Assembly (NCBI GenBank): GCA_963853835.1
Contig: OY970824.1
Span: forward strand, 71,062,372 to 71,126,371
Direction of reading: 5' to 3'
DNA length: 64,000 bases
Source of the DNA: Calendula officinalis
Lineage: Eukaryota > Streptophyta > Magnoliopsida > Asterales > Asteraceae
Shown in pieces: positions 12,126 to 24,394 of this stretch (position 1 is the stretch's first letter; every line of letters begins with the position of its first letter). The notes beneath the pieces are model-generated. The model searched no databases and was not told the origin of the DNA. It saw only the letters and a program-made list of their open reading frames with translations. A program made the translations under genes and the position numbers.

Positions 12126-13938
12126 GACCCTAAGCTATGGCTCATGCCTTATTTCTCATTCTACATGTGTTTATAATTGGTGGGTCGTTATAAATGTGAT
12201 TTTAATGACTTTTCATTGCTTGGGCCCGTATTATTGAACGTGATCCGAAAGAGGTTCTTACGAGTCAAAATCCTAAAAATCCAACATGGTACTAGAGCAT
12301 GTTACCTCAAGCATAGGAAATGCGTCTTAATCTAGGCAAAACGATGCACCATATCTCGGGTGTAAGATTGTTCCTCGCAGTCGGAATATGTCAAAGGCTC
12401 AATATATTCCATATATAATTAGGTAGAAGGATGCAAGTCACATAAATCCTCTGTATTAGACTTTTCTCAACCGTTGTCATTACTAACACTTCAGTTTTAA
12501 CTTAATCAGTGTCACATCAGCTGACACTCCAACGGACAGACTCATGCCAACACTACCCAATACTAATTCCCTCTTCTCTATATCTGTTTCCAGACCAAAG
12601 CACTTCAATTGACACCACAGCTGATAGTACCGTGACAATGATGTCGGTTAAGCGAAGACAACTAGTGCTCAACCGTAGTAAGGCTTGGCATCCATTAGTC
12701 TTAGCGATAGACCCTTTTAAATCATTGTTTCCTGTACTGTGGTCAATTGGAGTAGGAGATATATGATAATGCAAAGTGGAAAGTGGGTCTCAAAGTGTCT
12801 TTCGCACATGATATATGAATTGATACTAAAGAAAATAATCTTTATATAACTCTTTATCCTTGAGAAGTCACCATAAAGGTTCACCTTTTGTTGGTTATAT
12901 GCTCTTCTTTTTGTTATTACTTTGTTCCTTCACGTCAGGGTTTCAGATTTCTTATGTAGTGTGTACTTCACACCTCCCTACACAAATTTCAAGCAAATAA
13001 AAGCTATTGGAAAAAATGACAGACAATGATACACGATCTTTTCAAATGAGAGGTATTTGTGAGTAAGATATAAATAGTTATAGTGTTATACCTTTATCTG
13101 GAAGTAGATAGACTACTAGCAAGAGGCCTCGGGCAACAATTTGCGTGAGAGGTAAAGATTTCTTATGGTTTTGGAAAAAAAAAATGGTTTTTAGTATTAT
13201 TCAATTCACTTGGTTTTGACAATTCGTGGTCCAGTTAATTAGATTGTTGTTTATGGGTCTTAGGATAAATTTGGACCATAAAAAGGATAACCGGTGACCT
13301 TGTGTTGTAAACTTTATCATGGGCTAACTTAATGGCCCATTTCAGAAAACGATAGCCCACTTCAGTTTTGATTTAGTGCAAGATACTGTGTTAAAAGTAG
13401 CCCATTTATGTTGGCATCTGGATAATAGGATGTACCATGTGAGACTTCGTTGAACCTATTGAGTATTTCATTGGCGGTATCATTGATCCCTCATATTATC
13501 GGATTCATCCTTTCTACCGTTGGACCAAATATATGAATGTTTATGGCTGGATCAGCTCAAGTTGGTTCGGAGGTGTGTTGTGGTCCTTGTGGATCGATCA
13601 GATGCAGTAGGTTCAGACACTACAACAAAGGAAATAACTTGAAGTTGAAATCTAAAACTTCACCGGCTTCGAAACGATTGTGAAACGAGTCGTTTGATTT
13701 AAAAAACTGATAATGATAAAATACAAAAACTAGTATCCATTTTTTATATAAAAATGTTATCATTAAAATATGAATAAGACAAGTAGAAGTGCGTGATTGT
13801 TAGCGGCGTGCGTATTAAGTCATTTACAAATGGTATTTCCGTTACAATGCATTTAGGTGGTTAAGTTTTTGTTTGTATTCATGTAACTGTTTTTATGATT
13901 GTTTTCATATATTCTTCCAGAGTATTTAATAAATATCT
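12126..13938. other. about 1.8 kb without a recognisable gene
   Basis: Both strands are interrupted by stops. The best open frame (12509-12766) does not begin at ATG and has no recognisable domain. No transposon ends were found. Confidence 0.5.
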
Positions 13939-14007
13939 ATATCTATATATATATAAAAATTGAGTTTCAAGTTTGAAGTTGCATTTATTATCTTGCATTT
14001 AATATTA

Positions 14008-14216
14008 ATAATAATAATCTAATAAATCCATTTATAAAAAATAATAAAGTAATCCATTGCAACAAAATAATAATAATGTAATAAATCCATTTATAAGAAA
14101 TAATAAATTAATCAATTGTAAGATCAAAAGTTTTACCAATAATAATCTAATAAATCCATTTATAAAAAATAATAAAGTAATCCATTGTATGATCAAAAGT
14201 TTTACCATAAATAAAT
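14008..14216. repeat. three tandem copies of a roughly 70-bp AT-rich unit
   Basis: The unit is marked by AATAAATCCATTTATAA and AATAAAGTAATCCATTG, repeated three times with small changes. It lies in Helitron-like unit 1 and has no coding meaning. Confidence 0.8.
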
Positions 14217-15302
14217 AATATTTATAAACATAACAATAATGATGTCCATGCATTCCTGAATCGCAAAAATAGTTGAATATCTACATTATCTATATAAAAA
14301 AATTAATTCCATGTTTGATGTTGTATTTAACCCTTAAAAACTATTCAAGTAGATAAAGTGTCACAATTTAAGAATAATTAATTTAAATTAAATTGTTATA
14401 CTTAATATATATAGGTTTTAGTTTGTAGCATGTGTGAAGACACATATTTAATGTATTAATTAATTAAAAATTTCCATACATTTAGTATAAATAGGTAAGT
14501 GTGGTTGTTAATCTCATTCATATATTCTCCTATTATGAATTTCATTTTGGAGAATCGGTGTATGAAATATGTCTCGATTATTTTTCAAGTGATTATATAA
14601 TTTTTGTGTAATGATACATCGTTTAATTTAGGTTTGTTCATTTTGTAGGATCGACTATCTCCGGCGGTGCTACTATGAAGATTTCAAAATATATTATACT
14701 CAAATCGGTATGATTTAGTTCCTCATAATTATTTGATTATATCGTCTAATTCTTTGATTATATAATTCTTTAATTAAATCTTATACTCAAGTGTTAAAGC
14801 CTAGATAGTATATATGACACACACCAATAACTAAACATGTGGGTTGACGATACGATCGTTAGGCAATACAAAGCATGACGACAATGCAAACGGGAAAACA
14901 AAAGGAATAGATACAACCTAAAGGAAGAATTATTGTAGTATCGTTTTACTTCATATACAACCTAATCAATTTACTGTTCAAGATCCGTTTCACTTCATAT
15001 ACAATAAATAAATATCACAATCTACAATAAACATGTACCTTTTGTTAGATTGGAAGAATTATATGTTGCATTTAATTAAAAACAAGTTCGAAATGAAATT
15101 GAGTTTTTGTCTGTGCTCATGAATAAATTGTAACGACCCGAATTTTGTAAATAAATAAATTGTACAAAAATATGATAAATAAGGATAAATCATTTAAAGA
15201 TCGTAGGAATTGGTTTCGTGTCATTTGGACATCGTTTGATATGGTTAAGGTCGAAACCGGGATAAATTGTACAACAAAAAGTTGCAGCCTAGCTGCCTGA
15301 AG

Positions 15303-15455
15303 GAGTTCGCGGCGCGAACTGGTAGTTCGCGGTCGCGAGGATGGAACAGTGAGTTTGGGGTTTTGAGGCTTGGAGTTCGCGGCTCGTTACCGATCGCGAG
15401 GAGTTCACGACCGGGGAAGTTCGCGACGCGAACTAGAGTTCGCGAACGCGAACTG
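15303..15455. repeat. cluster of short GC-rich palindromes in the solo LTR
   Basis: At least six degenerate copies of an inverted motif built on GTTCGCG...CGCGAAC (for example GTTCGCGACGCGAAC and GTTCGCGAACGCGAAC). This is a sharply GC-rich island in an AT-rich LTR. Each copy could fold into a small hairpin in RNA. Confidence 0.8.
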
Positions 15456-16214
15456 TGGCAGATCTATAAAAACGGATTTTGGGGCTAGGGTTTGGACACC
15501 TACACCCCCTATACTCTACCAGCCGTTTTCTTGAAGGAAGTGCACGGTTTTTGAAGTTCTTGAGCTCAAATCTTCACACTTCTTGGAGATTGTTGATCTA
15601 AGGTAAGAATCATTGATAGTTTGTGTATTTCCTTGACATTTCAAGCTTCATTTGGGCTTTAATGGTGGTTTGGACAACTCACCATGTCATCTTTGGGGAA
15701 GATGACCAAACATGAGTGTAAAACACTCATTGTAGACTTGTATTCAATGTGTACAAGTTGGATTTGGGAATTTTGATGAGAATCTTGAACTAGGGTTTAA
15801 GATTTCTACCAAGTTGGATGAACTTGGTGGTCATGAGTATAGTTATGGATTGTTTATGGTTAGTTATGGTTGATAACTAGATTATTTGTGTAATTGATGA
15901 TTAGGTCTTAAAGGCTTAAGGATTTGGTGATTATTCCTTCATTCAAGGAGTAAGGATTTGAGTTTGCTAACACAATCTTGGATAGTATTGTTAAGGTGAG
16001 TACATGTGATCTTTTCTGAGTACATAGTAAACAATTTTTAGATGATTAAAATGACTAAAAGAGTTTTAACTAATGTATGAATTGATAAAGGAATTGATTG
16101 ATATGCTTAGATGTTATGAAATGAATTGTGATCTTGATATGATGAAATGATGATTGAAATGGGGCAATGGCCCATATGTGTTGACCAATTGTATGTTAGT
16201 CGAATTCCGGAAAT

Positions 16215-16459
16215 GATAACCCATTCGTGGGGGAGTTGAGATTACTACTCGGGGTGGTACCTCCCTGCGCAAGGGTAGTATATCTATGTGAACGATAACC
16301 CGACATTAGGGGGATTATGATAACCCGATAATAAGGGGGAGTATGATAACCCGCGAGACGGGGGAGTGATGATCTCGGTAAGTTTGAGAGAACCCCAATT
16401 ACCATAAGATCTTTTGATGATAACCCACATCGGGGGAGTTTGCTTCGGGATGACCCGTT
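16215..16459. repeat. tandem GATAACCCG...GGGGGAG repeats in the solo LTR
   Basis: Five or so imperfect units each start GATAACCC or GATGACCC, pass through a variable middle and end GGGGGAG or similar. The pyrimidine start and purine end of each unit can pair, giving a row of short hairpins. Confidence 0.75.
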
Positions 16460-17683
16460 GCGTATGTGTGAGCTTAGGATGAGCTCGGGACTATGTTTGA
16501 CTTATGTGCAATGTGATATTTATTTAAATATTATTTAATTGCAAATGTTTATAAACGGGTCCAAAACCCATGTCACTCACGAGACATTCTTGTCTCACGT
16601 ACTACGTTTTCTTTTATGTTTATGTACTCAGGTTCGGGAGCAAAAGAGTAGGCGGCCCGTAGTTATGACATTGGATGATTAAGCTCGGTGTACAATTTTG
16701 ATTCCCTTCGACTTTAGTCTCGATATATTTGTAACACCGGTTTTTGGCACATTATTAATCATTCTGAATGTTTGATTGGATTTACATTTTTATTACTATG
16801 GTTTTGTATTAAACTTGGAATATTTAAAAGTTTAAATTGTTTTGAAAAAATTGAGGTTTTACATAAATGTAGTAAACCATATATAAGAAATAATCAAGCC
16901 TAAGTTAAATAAGACAATGAATTTAACATAAATAATAGTAGTAATTCAATTAAATAATAGTATTTTCATTTAACTAGAAGTTACATATATCAAGATGTTG
17001 AGTTTTCAAGTAATTTTAGCTTATTACCCCAACAGAACATCCACGTAAAAAAAGAGTGTGATGATAACGATTTTGTTAGTATTTTAATTAGAGAGATACA
17101 TGTTTTTGTGTATTTATATTGCACTAATAAATAAATGATAATAGTTTTGTTACTTTGCATTTTCCTCCAACAAATTTTGCTTATTTAGTAGAGCACTCGA
17201 AATCAACCTAAACATGTTAGCGTTCTTACTTTTAGTACTTTGTTTGTTATACCAATACAATGTATACGATTTACCTTCAAATAACGTTTTATCATGAACA
17301 AAGCCCGTGCATCGCACGGGCCATGTTGCCTCGTAACATAAAAAATTGAGTTCCATGTTTGATGTTGCATTAATTATCATGATTTAATTACCATATATTA
17401 AAGTTTTCATACCAAAAGTTTTTTTAATTAAAACTAATATTACTTGATGAATATATTAAAAGCCAAAAAAAAAGCCAAAAATATTAAAAGCCAAAAAAAA
17501 AAAAAAACCCCCAAAAATTATTAAGTCTTATAAATGGTAGAAGTTCAAACAATTTGATGTTACCTTTTAAGTTTACTATATAAACATATGTTTCAAGTTC
17601 ACACTCACAACTTCACTAACAAACTAACAATATACTTATTGATCTGTGTTCAATATAAACAAGTTGTGAACACTCCTTACAAT

Positions 17684-17743
17684 ATGGATCAAGGTTTGAA
17701 TGAACAAGTTATCAACGGTTTTCTCAAGTTGCCAAAGGCATGA
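17684..17743 (+). other. 19-codon ORF, copy A (possibly a captured first exon)
   Basis: It reads from ATG to TGA as MDQGLNEQVINGFLKLPKA. I do not recognise it. Conservation with copy B and the upstream TATA suggest it was, or came from, the first exon of a gene. The base context at its end (AAAGGCATGA here, AAAAGTATGA in copy B) looks like a splice donor, intact only in copy B. It could equally be a leftover with no function. Confidence 0.35.
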
Positions 17744-18401
17744 ATGTAACATTTAGTAATTACTTTTTTGATTACTAATATGAACGGTTTGTTTTCATTT
17801 GTGTTATTATGTTATTGTTTCTACATGAATGTAGCATTTAGTAATTACTTTTTTAATTACTAATATGAATGATTTGTTTTGATTTAGTTATTGTTCTTAT
17901 GATTTGTTAAAGTTTATGATTCATTTGTGTTCTTATGTTATTGTTTATAGAGTTTAGTTTTATGAAGTTGATTATGATTTTTATTAGTGGGTTTATGTTT
18001 TTAATTTTTTTATTAATTATGTATGTTTATAATAAAAACTAATAAACACATATTAAGACTTTAAAAATAATTATTAGTAAATAATTATGAGTAATAAACT
18101 CATGTATGGTTTTTAATAAATATGATTAATAAGTTAATATAATGAAAAATATAATAAAAACCAAATTCACCAAATTGTTATATCAAAGGATTCCTAATGT
18201 AACAAATTGTTATATATAAAAAGAAAAAAAAAACCTCAAAATAATTAAGTCAAATAAATGGTAAAAGTTCAAAAATATTTGACGTTACCTTTTAACTTTA
18301 CTATATAAACATATGTTTCGAAGTTCAAACTCACAACTCCACTAACAATATACTTACTGATTTGTCTTCAATATAAACAAGTTGTCAACACTTCTTACAA
18401 T

Positions 18402-18461
18402 ATGGATCATGGTTTCAATGAACAAGTTATCAACGATTTTCTCAAGTCGCCAAAAGTATGA
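18402..18461 (+). other. 19-codon ORF, copy B
   Basis: It reads MDHGFNEQVINDFLKSPKV. It differs from copy A at five of 19 positions, with no frameshift or internal stop. A GTATG donor-like sequence overlaps its end. See copy A for interpretation. Confidence 0.35.
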
Positions 18462-19268
18462 ATGTAACATTTAGTAATTACTTTTTTAATTACTAATATG
18501 AATTATTTGTTTTGATTTAGTTATTGTTCTTATGATTTGTTAAAGTGTATGATTCATTTGGGTTCTTATGTTGTTTTTTCTCGAGTTTAGTATTATGAAG
18601 TTGATTATGATTTTTATTAGTGGTTTTATGTTTTTGAATTTTTCATTTATTATGTATGTTTATAATAAAAACTAATAAATACATATTAAGACTTTTAAAA
18701 TAATTATTAGTAAAAGATTATGATAAAGCGATTTTATCATTAAAATATATCGTTAAATGTTATATTCAGAAAATTTCATTGTGTGTCAATTATAATTGAG
18801 AATTGATATTGCTACCACAATTTTTAATGGTTATACCACACTGTACAAGTTTTACAGCTGACTGTACAAGTATATTAAGCATTGGATGTGGTAGATGCCT
18901 CAAAAGTTGTGGTAGAAAAATCACCCCCTATTATAATTGTATATGCCAATGAATAGAGGTGTTAAATTATGAGGGTCTAACTTATATTTTATGAATAACG
19001 TGTTTTGTGCTACGTTAATAAAAACGATGATGTTTTGTTACTTTGACATTTCCTCCTACACAATTTTCTTATTTATTAGCGTACCCGCAATCAAAGCCAA
19101 ATATTTTAGCGATCATGTTTTAGGTACTTTGTCCGTAACACCAATACAATGTATAATGTTACGTTAAAAAAACTATTTATCATGAACAAAGCCCGTGCAT
19201 CGCACGGGCAATGTTGCCTCGTTACAAGTAAATAATCGAATGTGTGACATTTAAGAATCAAATAGTCG

Positions 19269-19503
19269 GCAAATGATGTCTAGCTCAGCTAACTGGATTG
19301 ATGCATTGGTTTTACTCTCATATGAGTCGTTGGGTCTGGAGTTCGAATCCTGTAAACACCACTTGTGGTGCCAAATATGGGGGATTATTCCCTGAAATCC
19401 TTATGGGGGCTGGGTTTGCCCTATAAAGGAGCTCGAACCCAGGGTACTCGCTGAAAAATTGCCAGTAGCGTTCCGTTGATATCATTTGCCATTTAAAAAA
19501 AAG
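19269..19503 (+). mobile_element. tRNA-derived SINE, second copy
   Basis: Box A (TAGCTCAGCTAACTGG, 19281) and box B (GAGTTCGAATCC) are clearer here than in the 6721 copy. The body shares GAGCTCGAAC and CGCTGAAAAATTGC blocks, and the element ends in an A-rich tail. No convincing target duplication was found. Confidence 0.8.
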
Positions 19504-20209
19504 AATATATAATTTGCGGTCGCATTAAGTGTATATTAATATTATATTAGGTAACCCAACATTTTATATAACCATCTGATCTATATACATCTTCCATTAA
19601 AATCAAACTCTTTCTCCTTTCTCCCTTTTCACATAAAACCGACACATCATAATTGACGCCAACATCTAAACCCAAGTCTCATCATCCTAAAGAACGAAAC
19701 ATTGACTTTTTCAAAACAAACAAAATTTTAAGTTTTAACAAATAACAAAACCTCCATTAGTAACGCCTTTGAGCCTTTCTATCCAGCCATGCACAAGATT
19801 ATATCAACATCCTTGATGATCGGCATCTAGACCACAATAACAAGACGACACCCTATACGGAGTACTCAACATCTTCAATTAATTTGTGAAACGCGTAACA
19901 TATATCACCACAGTTGATCGTAATAATATTTACGTTGTAAATCATCTCTATATATATTCTAGAAAACAGTACTTTTTTCTTATTCGTTTTTGTTTGTTTG
20001 TGCTTAGAAAAACCGTCGTCTATAGGAGTTTTCACAAACTAATTTCCATAACATTTTTTTTAACGGTAAAAAAGGATATAACTTGAAAGAGATTCGGCAT
20101 CACCACTATAACATAAAGAACAGAAAACCACCATATCACAACCAAGTCAAAATTAGGAAGTTACACAGAAAGTGATGTTGAGATTTAAACGTACGTGTTC
20201 TTTTGTACC
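19504..20209. other. upstream region of the first NHL3-type gene
   Basis: No gene or transposon end was recognised. The two open frames on opposite strands near 19853-20086 are mutual shadows without ATG-supported, protein-like content. Confidence 0.5.
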
Positions 20210-20265
20210 TACTCTAAACGCGTTATTATCGAACCATTAACCCCACTTACTTACAACTATAAATA
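20210..20265 (+). promoter_or_regulatory. core promoter of the first NHL3-type gene
   Basis: TATAAATA lies at 20258-20265, 56 bp before the ATG. A 16-bp block TACTCTAAACGCGTTA (20210-20225) is shared, with one change, by the paralogue's promoter. Its ACGCGT core fits the CGCG element bound by CAMTA factors (family knowledge); use of that site is inferred. Confidence 0.65.
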
Positions 20266-20313
20266 CCTTTGCTTTCTATAACAAATCACCCACTCAAATC
20301 ACTTTGCAACATC

Positions 20314-21024
20314 ATGCCGAACGCCGATCAACCTCACCTCAACGGAGCTTACTACGGCCCTTCAATCCCACCGCCGGCCAAAAAATCCAGATCCTACCAC
20401 CGTGGTGGCGGTGGCTGCAACCCTTTCTCATGGTGTTTCAGTTGTCTCTGCGGTTGCATCTTCAACCTCATTTTCCAAATTCTCATCACCATTCTCGTAA
20501 TCCTCGGTATCGTCGTCCTCATTTTCTGGCTCATTTTCCGACCAAACGCACCAAAATTCCACGTCACCGATGCTACTCTAACCGAATTCACCTTATCCCC
20601 TAACAACAACACGCTCTACTACAATCTCGCCGTCAACATGACGTTTAGAAACCCTAACAAGCGTTTGGGGATTTACTATGATAAAATTGAAACCAGAGCA
20701 GAGTATCATGGCCAGAGGTTTGATACCAGGGATTTGGATCGGTTCTATTTGGGGCATAAGAAGGAAAGGAATCTGGGAACGGTGTTCGTCGGAGAACGAT
20801 TGGTGGTTCTCGGAGCCGGTGATAGATCGAAATATGATTCGGAGAGGAGTGATGGGGTTTACAACATCGATTTGAAGCTGAAACTTAGGATTAGGTTGAA
20901 GGCTTGGTGGGCGAAACCCAAATTTAAACCGAATATCGAATGTGAATTGAAGGTTCCGATTTCAAGCGGAGGTAGGGTTGCTTCCGGTGGATTTCAGAGG
21001 ACCAAATGTGATTTTGATTGGTAG
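20314..21024 (+). CDS. NDR1/HIN1-like protein, NHL3 type
   Basis: The predicted protein has 236 residues and one exon. The N-terminus carries the subgroup motif LNGAYYGPSIPPP (about 9-21), then a basic stretch and a Cys-rich segment before one transmembrane helix at about 47-75. A LEA_2 domain follows, with NNNT and NMT glycosylation sequons and the signature NPNKRLGIYYDKIE. The C-terminus is GGFQRTKCDFDW. Arabidopsis NHL3 is a plasma-membrane protein induced in defence (family knowledge). The ATG at 20314 is supported by the TATA box 56 bp upstream. The frame is open further 5' but without an ATG. It is paralogous to 37559-38263 on the same strand. Confidence 0.93.
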   Translation: MPNADQPHLNGAYYGPSIPPPAKKSRSYHRGGGGCNPFSWCFSCLCGCIFNLIFQILITILVILGIVVLIFWLIFRPNAPKFHVTDATLTEFTLSPNNNTLYYNLAVNMTFRNPNKRLGIYYDKIETRAEYHGQRFDTRDLDRFYLGHKKERNLGTVFVGERLVVLGAGDRSKYDSERSDGVYNIDLKLKLRIRLKAWWAKPKFKPNIECELKVPISSGGRVASGGFQRTKCDFDW

Positions 21025-21960
21025 ATATCATCATCATCATCGACGTTCATGAGTCTTGGATCGAGAGATAGCTTCTTTTGATTCATAATATTTTATTTTT
21101 TCGGGATTATTGTTAGGTGTAGTTATACAGTCTGTATACTGCAGTTTATGTTTTTGATTTATTTATTCTCATTGCATGTATATTGATTAGATATTATTTA
21201 TTGTTTATAAATATATTGCTTTATTTATATGTACAGTTTCATATTCTTTTTTCCCATTTTTCTTTTTTAACATACAAAATCTTTCCACTTAGTATTTATT
21301 TCTTTCTTTTTTCTATTTAATTTTCCCTTTCTTTTAACCTATTTTTCTTTATGTAATAATATTATGCTTATAATTTATTTGATTGTACATATATATTACT
21401 AGTGACATGTTATTTTACATAATCTATATATGAAACTTTATATACGAAATCTATGACTGTAGTAACGTTAAATCAGTGTTTTAAAATCCGGGTCAACCTG
21501 GTCGGTTCAACCCAGGACCTGGAGAAGAGAGTGGGTTGAAAACACCATGGTTTTTGCTAAAAAAAACTACCCTTTTACGAGCTGACGGGTTTTTGTTAAA
21601 CCCGGCGACCGGCTTAAATGTCTAAATCCCAGTTATTTTTGCTAAGTGAATCTATGAAACTAACATCTATTGTACTATTGCTTAACTTTTGCATTCTTGC
21701 ATATTGATTAAGGTAGATTCTAGTGTAAACGGATGTGAGTGAACAATTAAGAAATTTTATTCTATTGTTTTTTGATTTGTAGTGATTTATTCATGTTTAC
21801 TCAGTTACCTACTTTGTAATAAAATTTGCCCTGGGTTGATCCGCCAGTTGAATCAGTTAACCCTTGTGTAACGCTCTGAAATTTAGGTTATTTAAACAAT
21901 TAATTTTAAATGGTAGAAAAATGAATTAGACATTTTAAATAGTTAATACTAGTCATTAAC

Positions 21961-22060
21961 GTATTTATTTGGACGACCTGTAATTAGACGGTTTGTATTA
22001 TTTGGGCGACCTGTAATTAGACGGTTTGTATTATTTGGGCGACCTGTAATTAGACGGTTC
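21961..22060. repeat. minisatellite, three units of 33-34 bp
   Basis: The unit contains GGGCGACCTGTAATTAGACG. The three copies are nearly identical, followed by a partial fourth. It lies in the left part of the LTR-like sequence. Confidence 0.92.
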
Positions 22061-24081
22061 GTATTATTTAGACATTTTAGATGTTTAATAACTTGTTAGG
22101 CGGTTTTATTCGTGTCTTGAGTTTAGCCCGTTTAAATAATAGAGAGCCGGGTTGTGTTCTTATTTTGTGTCGGTCCGAAAGAGATTTGTCGGGCTCTCAA
22201 GTGGTGGGCTTAATTTAATAAGTGTCATTATATCCTAAACCTAAAAACCCTATTACTCCTAAGGTTCCAGCCGTTTTCCATTCGGATGTTTTTTTTTTTT
22301 TTTTCCTTCCCTTCTTCACTCGCGAGCTTATAGGATTATTGAGAATTCAGGAGTAGCAAGCATCTTGATTGGACGATGGTGTTGCAAACTAAATGAGATG
22401 GTGGCATGGATTTAATTTCCTTGGTAATCAAGAGGCGATAGAAGCAAACCATTTCTTTAATTCGAAATCGTTTTTCTTTTCTTTTAATTGTTAAAAGGGG
22501 CTGACGATATTAAGGAGTGTTCACATTTGGATATGGCTAATTGAACTTAACAAGGAAACTAATATCCCGCGTGTTGCGGCGGGGTTATTTTAGAATAAAC
22601 TAGATTATAACCCGTGATAAAATACGGGTTACTTGTAAAAAATTTCATAACATTTTATTTCTATAAGAATATTTTTAGGAAAATTAGAAACTGTTAATAC
22701 AACAATTTTCAAAATTTAGGATCACTGAAATTACCCGTTTCAAAAGAAAGGCTATTTGTGTAACAAAAATAAGTTGGCAGACAAATTCATATTTTGATAT
22801 TGACCAAATGAAGATGGTCAAATGGGTCAATAAGGGATTTCGAGTTAGAAACATTTCAAGATAGAATGTAAAATTACATCAAATGGCATGTTTTTCACAC
22901 CAATTCTTAACACCTGAAAACTACATTATGAATCATGACCATTCTTCTGTTCGACCACCTTGGATTTTTCATGGGAACTATTTTCCCAAACATAACATCT
23001 AAAGCACAATTTTCATAAATTTGAATATTCTTTTTTAGAATTAGTAATTTATTGATTTGAAAGTCACAATTTGGAAAATATTGGTAAAGATTAACCAAAG
23101 CTATAATTATATTGAAAGGGGCAGATCACAGGGTGTGAAGTGATTGGGTAGAAAAAAATATAGATTAAATTAATATTAAACTAATAGGCAATATAAATAT
23201 TCTTATGTGACTCGTTAACTCATGAAATGATCAATTCCGGTTAAGTTTACGGGTCAAATGAAAAATAAATAACTAAAAAGGAGGTCAAATGGGTAAACCG
23301 AGTGAAAAGACCCGAAGCGCCATGGAAAATCTTAAATCATATATTCAAAAATTTATTTCATTACTGAAATAACATAATATTTGTAATCATCATAACTCAC
23401 TAACCATTAGATAATATTTTGATAAAAAAGTGTTTAAGATCACCCCGATTTTGACCTATTACAGAACCCTTCATTTTGCCACATCTACTTTCTATGAAGT
23501 AATTTGTAAATCTCAATAGATTTTACGATTAGACATGAGAAATAATCATATCAATTTCCAAATATAAAAATCAACTTTACATAAACGCAAATGATACATG
23601 CCTGAAGCATAATTAAAATGTAGAATTAATTCTCATAAAATTAATGAGTGGAATAAATTGATGTAACAAAGTCAAATAAAGCTTACTATATTGATACATT
23701 TCAATAATAAATTGATATAAATATACCAACAAAAATGTCTATTGGAAACTGTTAAAAAAGAAAGAATTTGAATGAACCGTACCAGAAAATTACATTGTTA
23801 AAAAAAATCAAGGGAGAAAGTTCAAAACCATCATCCCCAATTTTTAATTGCTCAAAATTTCTATACCTTATTGCCAACACATTAAATCAGAAATTATAAT
23901 AACAATCTAGCTATATAAAAACTGATGCGTAGAACAACAAATGATATTTCTCAGCATATATATAGTTTCGAAAGTTTTATTTGCACAATTTTAAATTTTG
24001 AATGGGAGATAAACCCAAATTTATGAACTGGAATTTCGACAGTTTTGGTTACCATATATGTTAAATTATAATTATAATATA

Positions 24082-24394
24082 CTTCCTCCGATTTAAAATA
24101 AGTGATACACTTTCCATATTTGGGTGTATCAAAATAAGTGATACATTTTGAAAACTTACCTTATTTGGTAAAAATTAGTGGGACCCACACCCACTAACTA
24201 TCTACTTTAATAAAGTGAAATGTCATCTTTACCCTTACTTTTACCTTTAAACATCATTAACTTCACTTTATTCAAAATTTGTGGGACCCATTCCCCACTA
24301 ACCATCCAATTAATCTAATTTATTCATCATTATCATATTTTACCTCAAAAACCGTGAAACCAACAATGTATCACTTATTTTAAATCGGAGGAAG
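24082..24394. mobile_element. Stowaway-type MITE
   Basis: Its 28-bp terminal inverted repeats begin CTTCCTCCGATTTAAAATAA and are flanked by TA (24080-24081 and 24395-24396). It is related to the decayed copy at 7229-7516. The interior contains GTGGGACCCA-type blocks common to the family. Confidence 0.9.

Larger units (their letters stand above)
15129..16863 (+). mobile_element. solo LTR of a Ty3/gypsy-type retrotransposon
   Basis: It starts TGTAACGACCCGAATTTTG, ends GGTTTTACA, and is flanked by a perfect 5-bp duplication, TAAAT, at 15124-15128 and 16864-16868. No internal coding region or primer site lies between the ends, so unequal recombination between two LTRs probably removed the rest. 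The TGTAACG...TTACA ends are typical of plant gypsy LTRs. Two internal repeat patches are listed separately. The strand assignment is provisional. Confidence 0.88.
13939..17335 (+). mobile_element. Helitron-like unit 1, split by a solo LTR
   Basis: It begins TCTATATATATATAAAAA and continues with a TTGAGTTTCAAGTTTGAAG block that recurs as TTGAGTTCCATGTTTGATG at 17343. It ends about 17335, just after a perfect GC-rich hairpin, GCCCGTGCATCGCACGGGC (17306-17324). Unit 2 has the same hairpin and the same preceding sequence of about 200 bp. A 5' TC and a 3' hairpin fit a Helitron, but the 3' end reads CTCG rather than canonical CTRR, so the class is inferred. A 1.7-kb solo LTR (15129-16863) sits inside it. 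Confidence 0.5.
17505..18510 (+). repeat. tandem duplication of a promoter-like segment with a 19-codon ORF
   Basis: Sequence at about 17505-17800 recurs at about 18229-18510 with scattered substitutions and small indels. Each copy has a TATA box (TATATAAA at 17577 and 18302), about 100 bp of leader, and an ATG opening the same short frame. The 3' flank (ATGAATGTAACATTTAGTAA) is also repeated, with a third partial copy at 17825. Confidence 0.8.
17336..19227 (+). mobile_element. Helitron-like unit 2, head-to-tail with unit 1
   Basis: It follows unit 1 directly. It starts with the shared TTGAGTTCCATGTTTGATG block and ends with the same hairpin (19195-19213) plus ATGTTGCCTCG. The last 200 bp or so (19022-19227) are a diverged copy of 17138-17335. 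Inside is a tandem duplication carrying a core promoter and a very short ORF. Head-to-tail arrays are known for Helitrons; assignment to that class is inferred. Confidence 0.5.

Noticed and set aside
14032..14253. 73-codon minus-strand frame with hydrophobic repeats
   Set aside because: Arises from the three-unit AT-rich tandem repeat.
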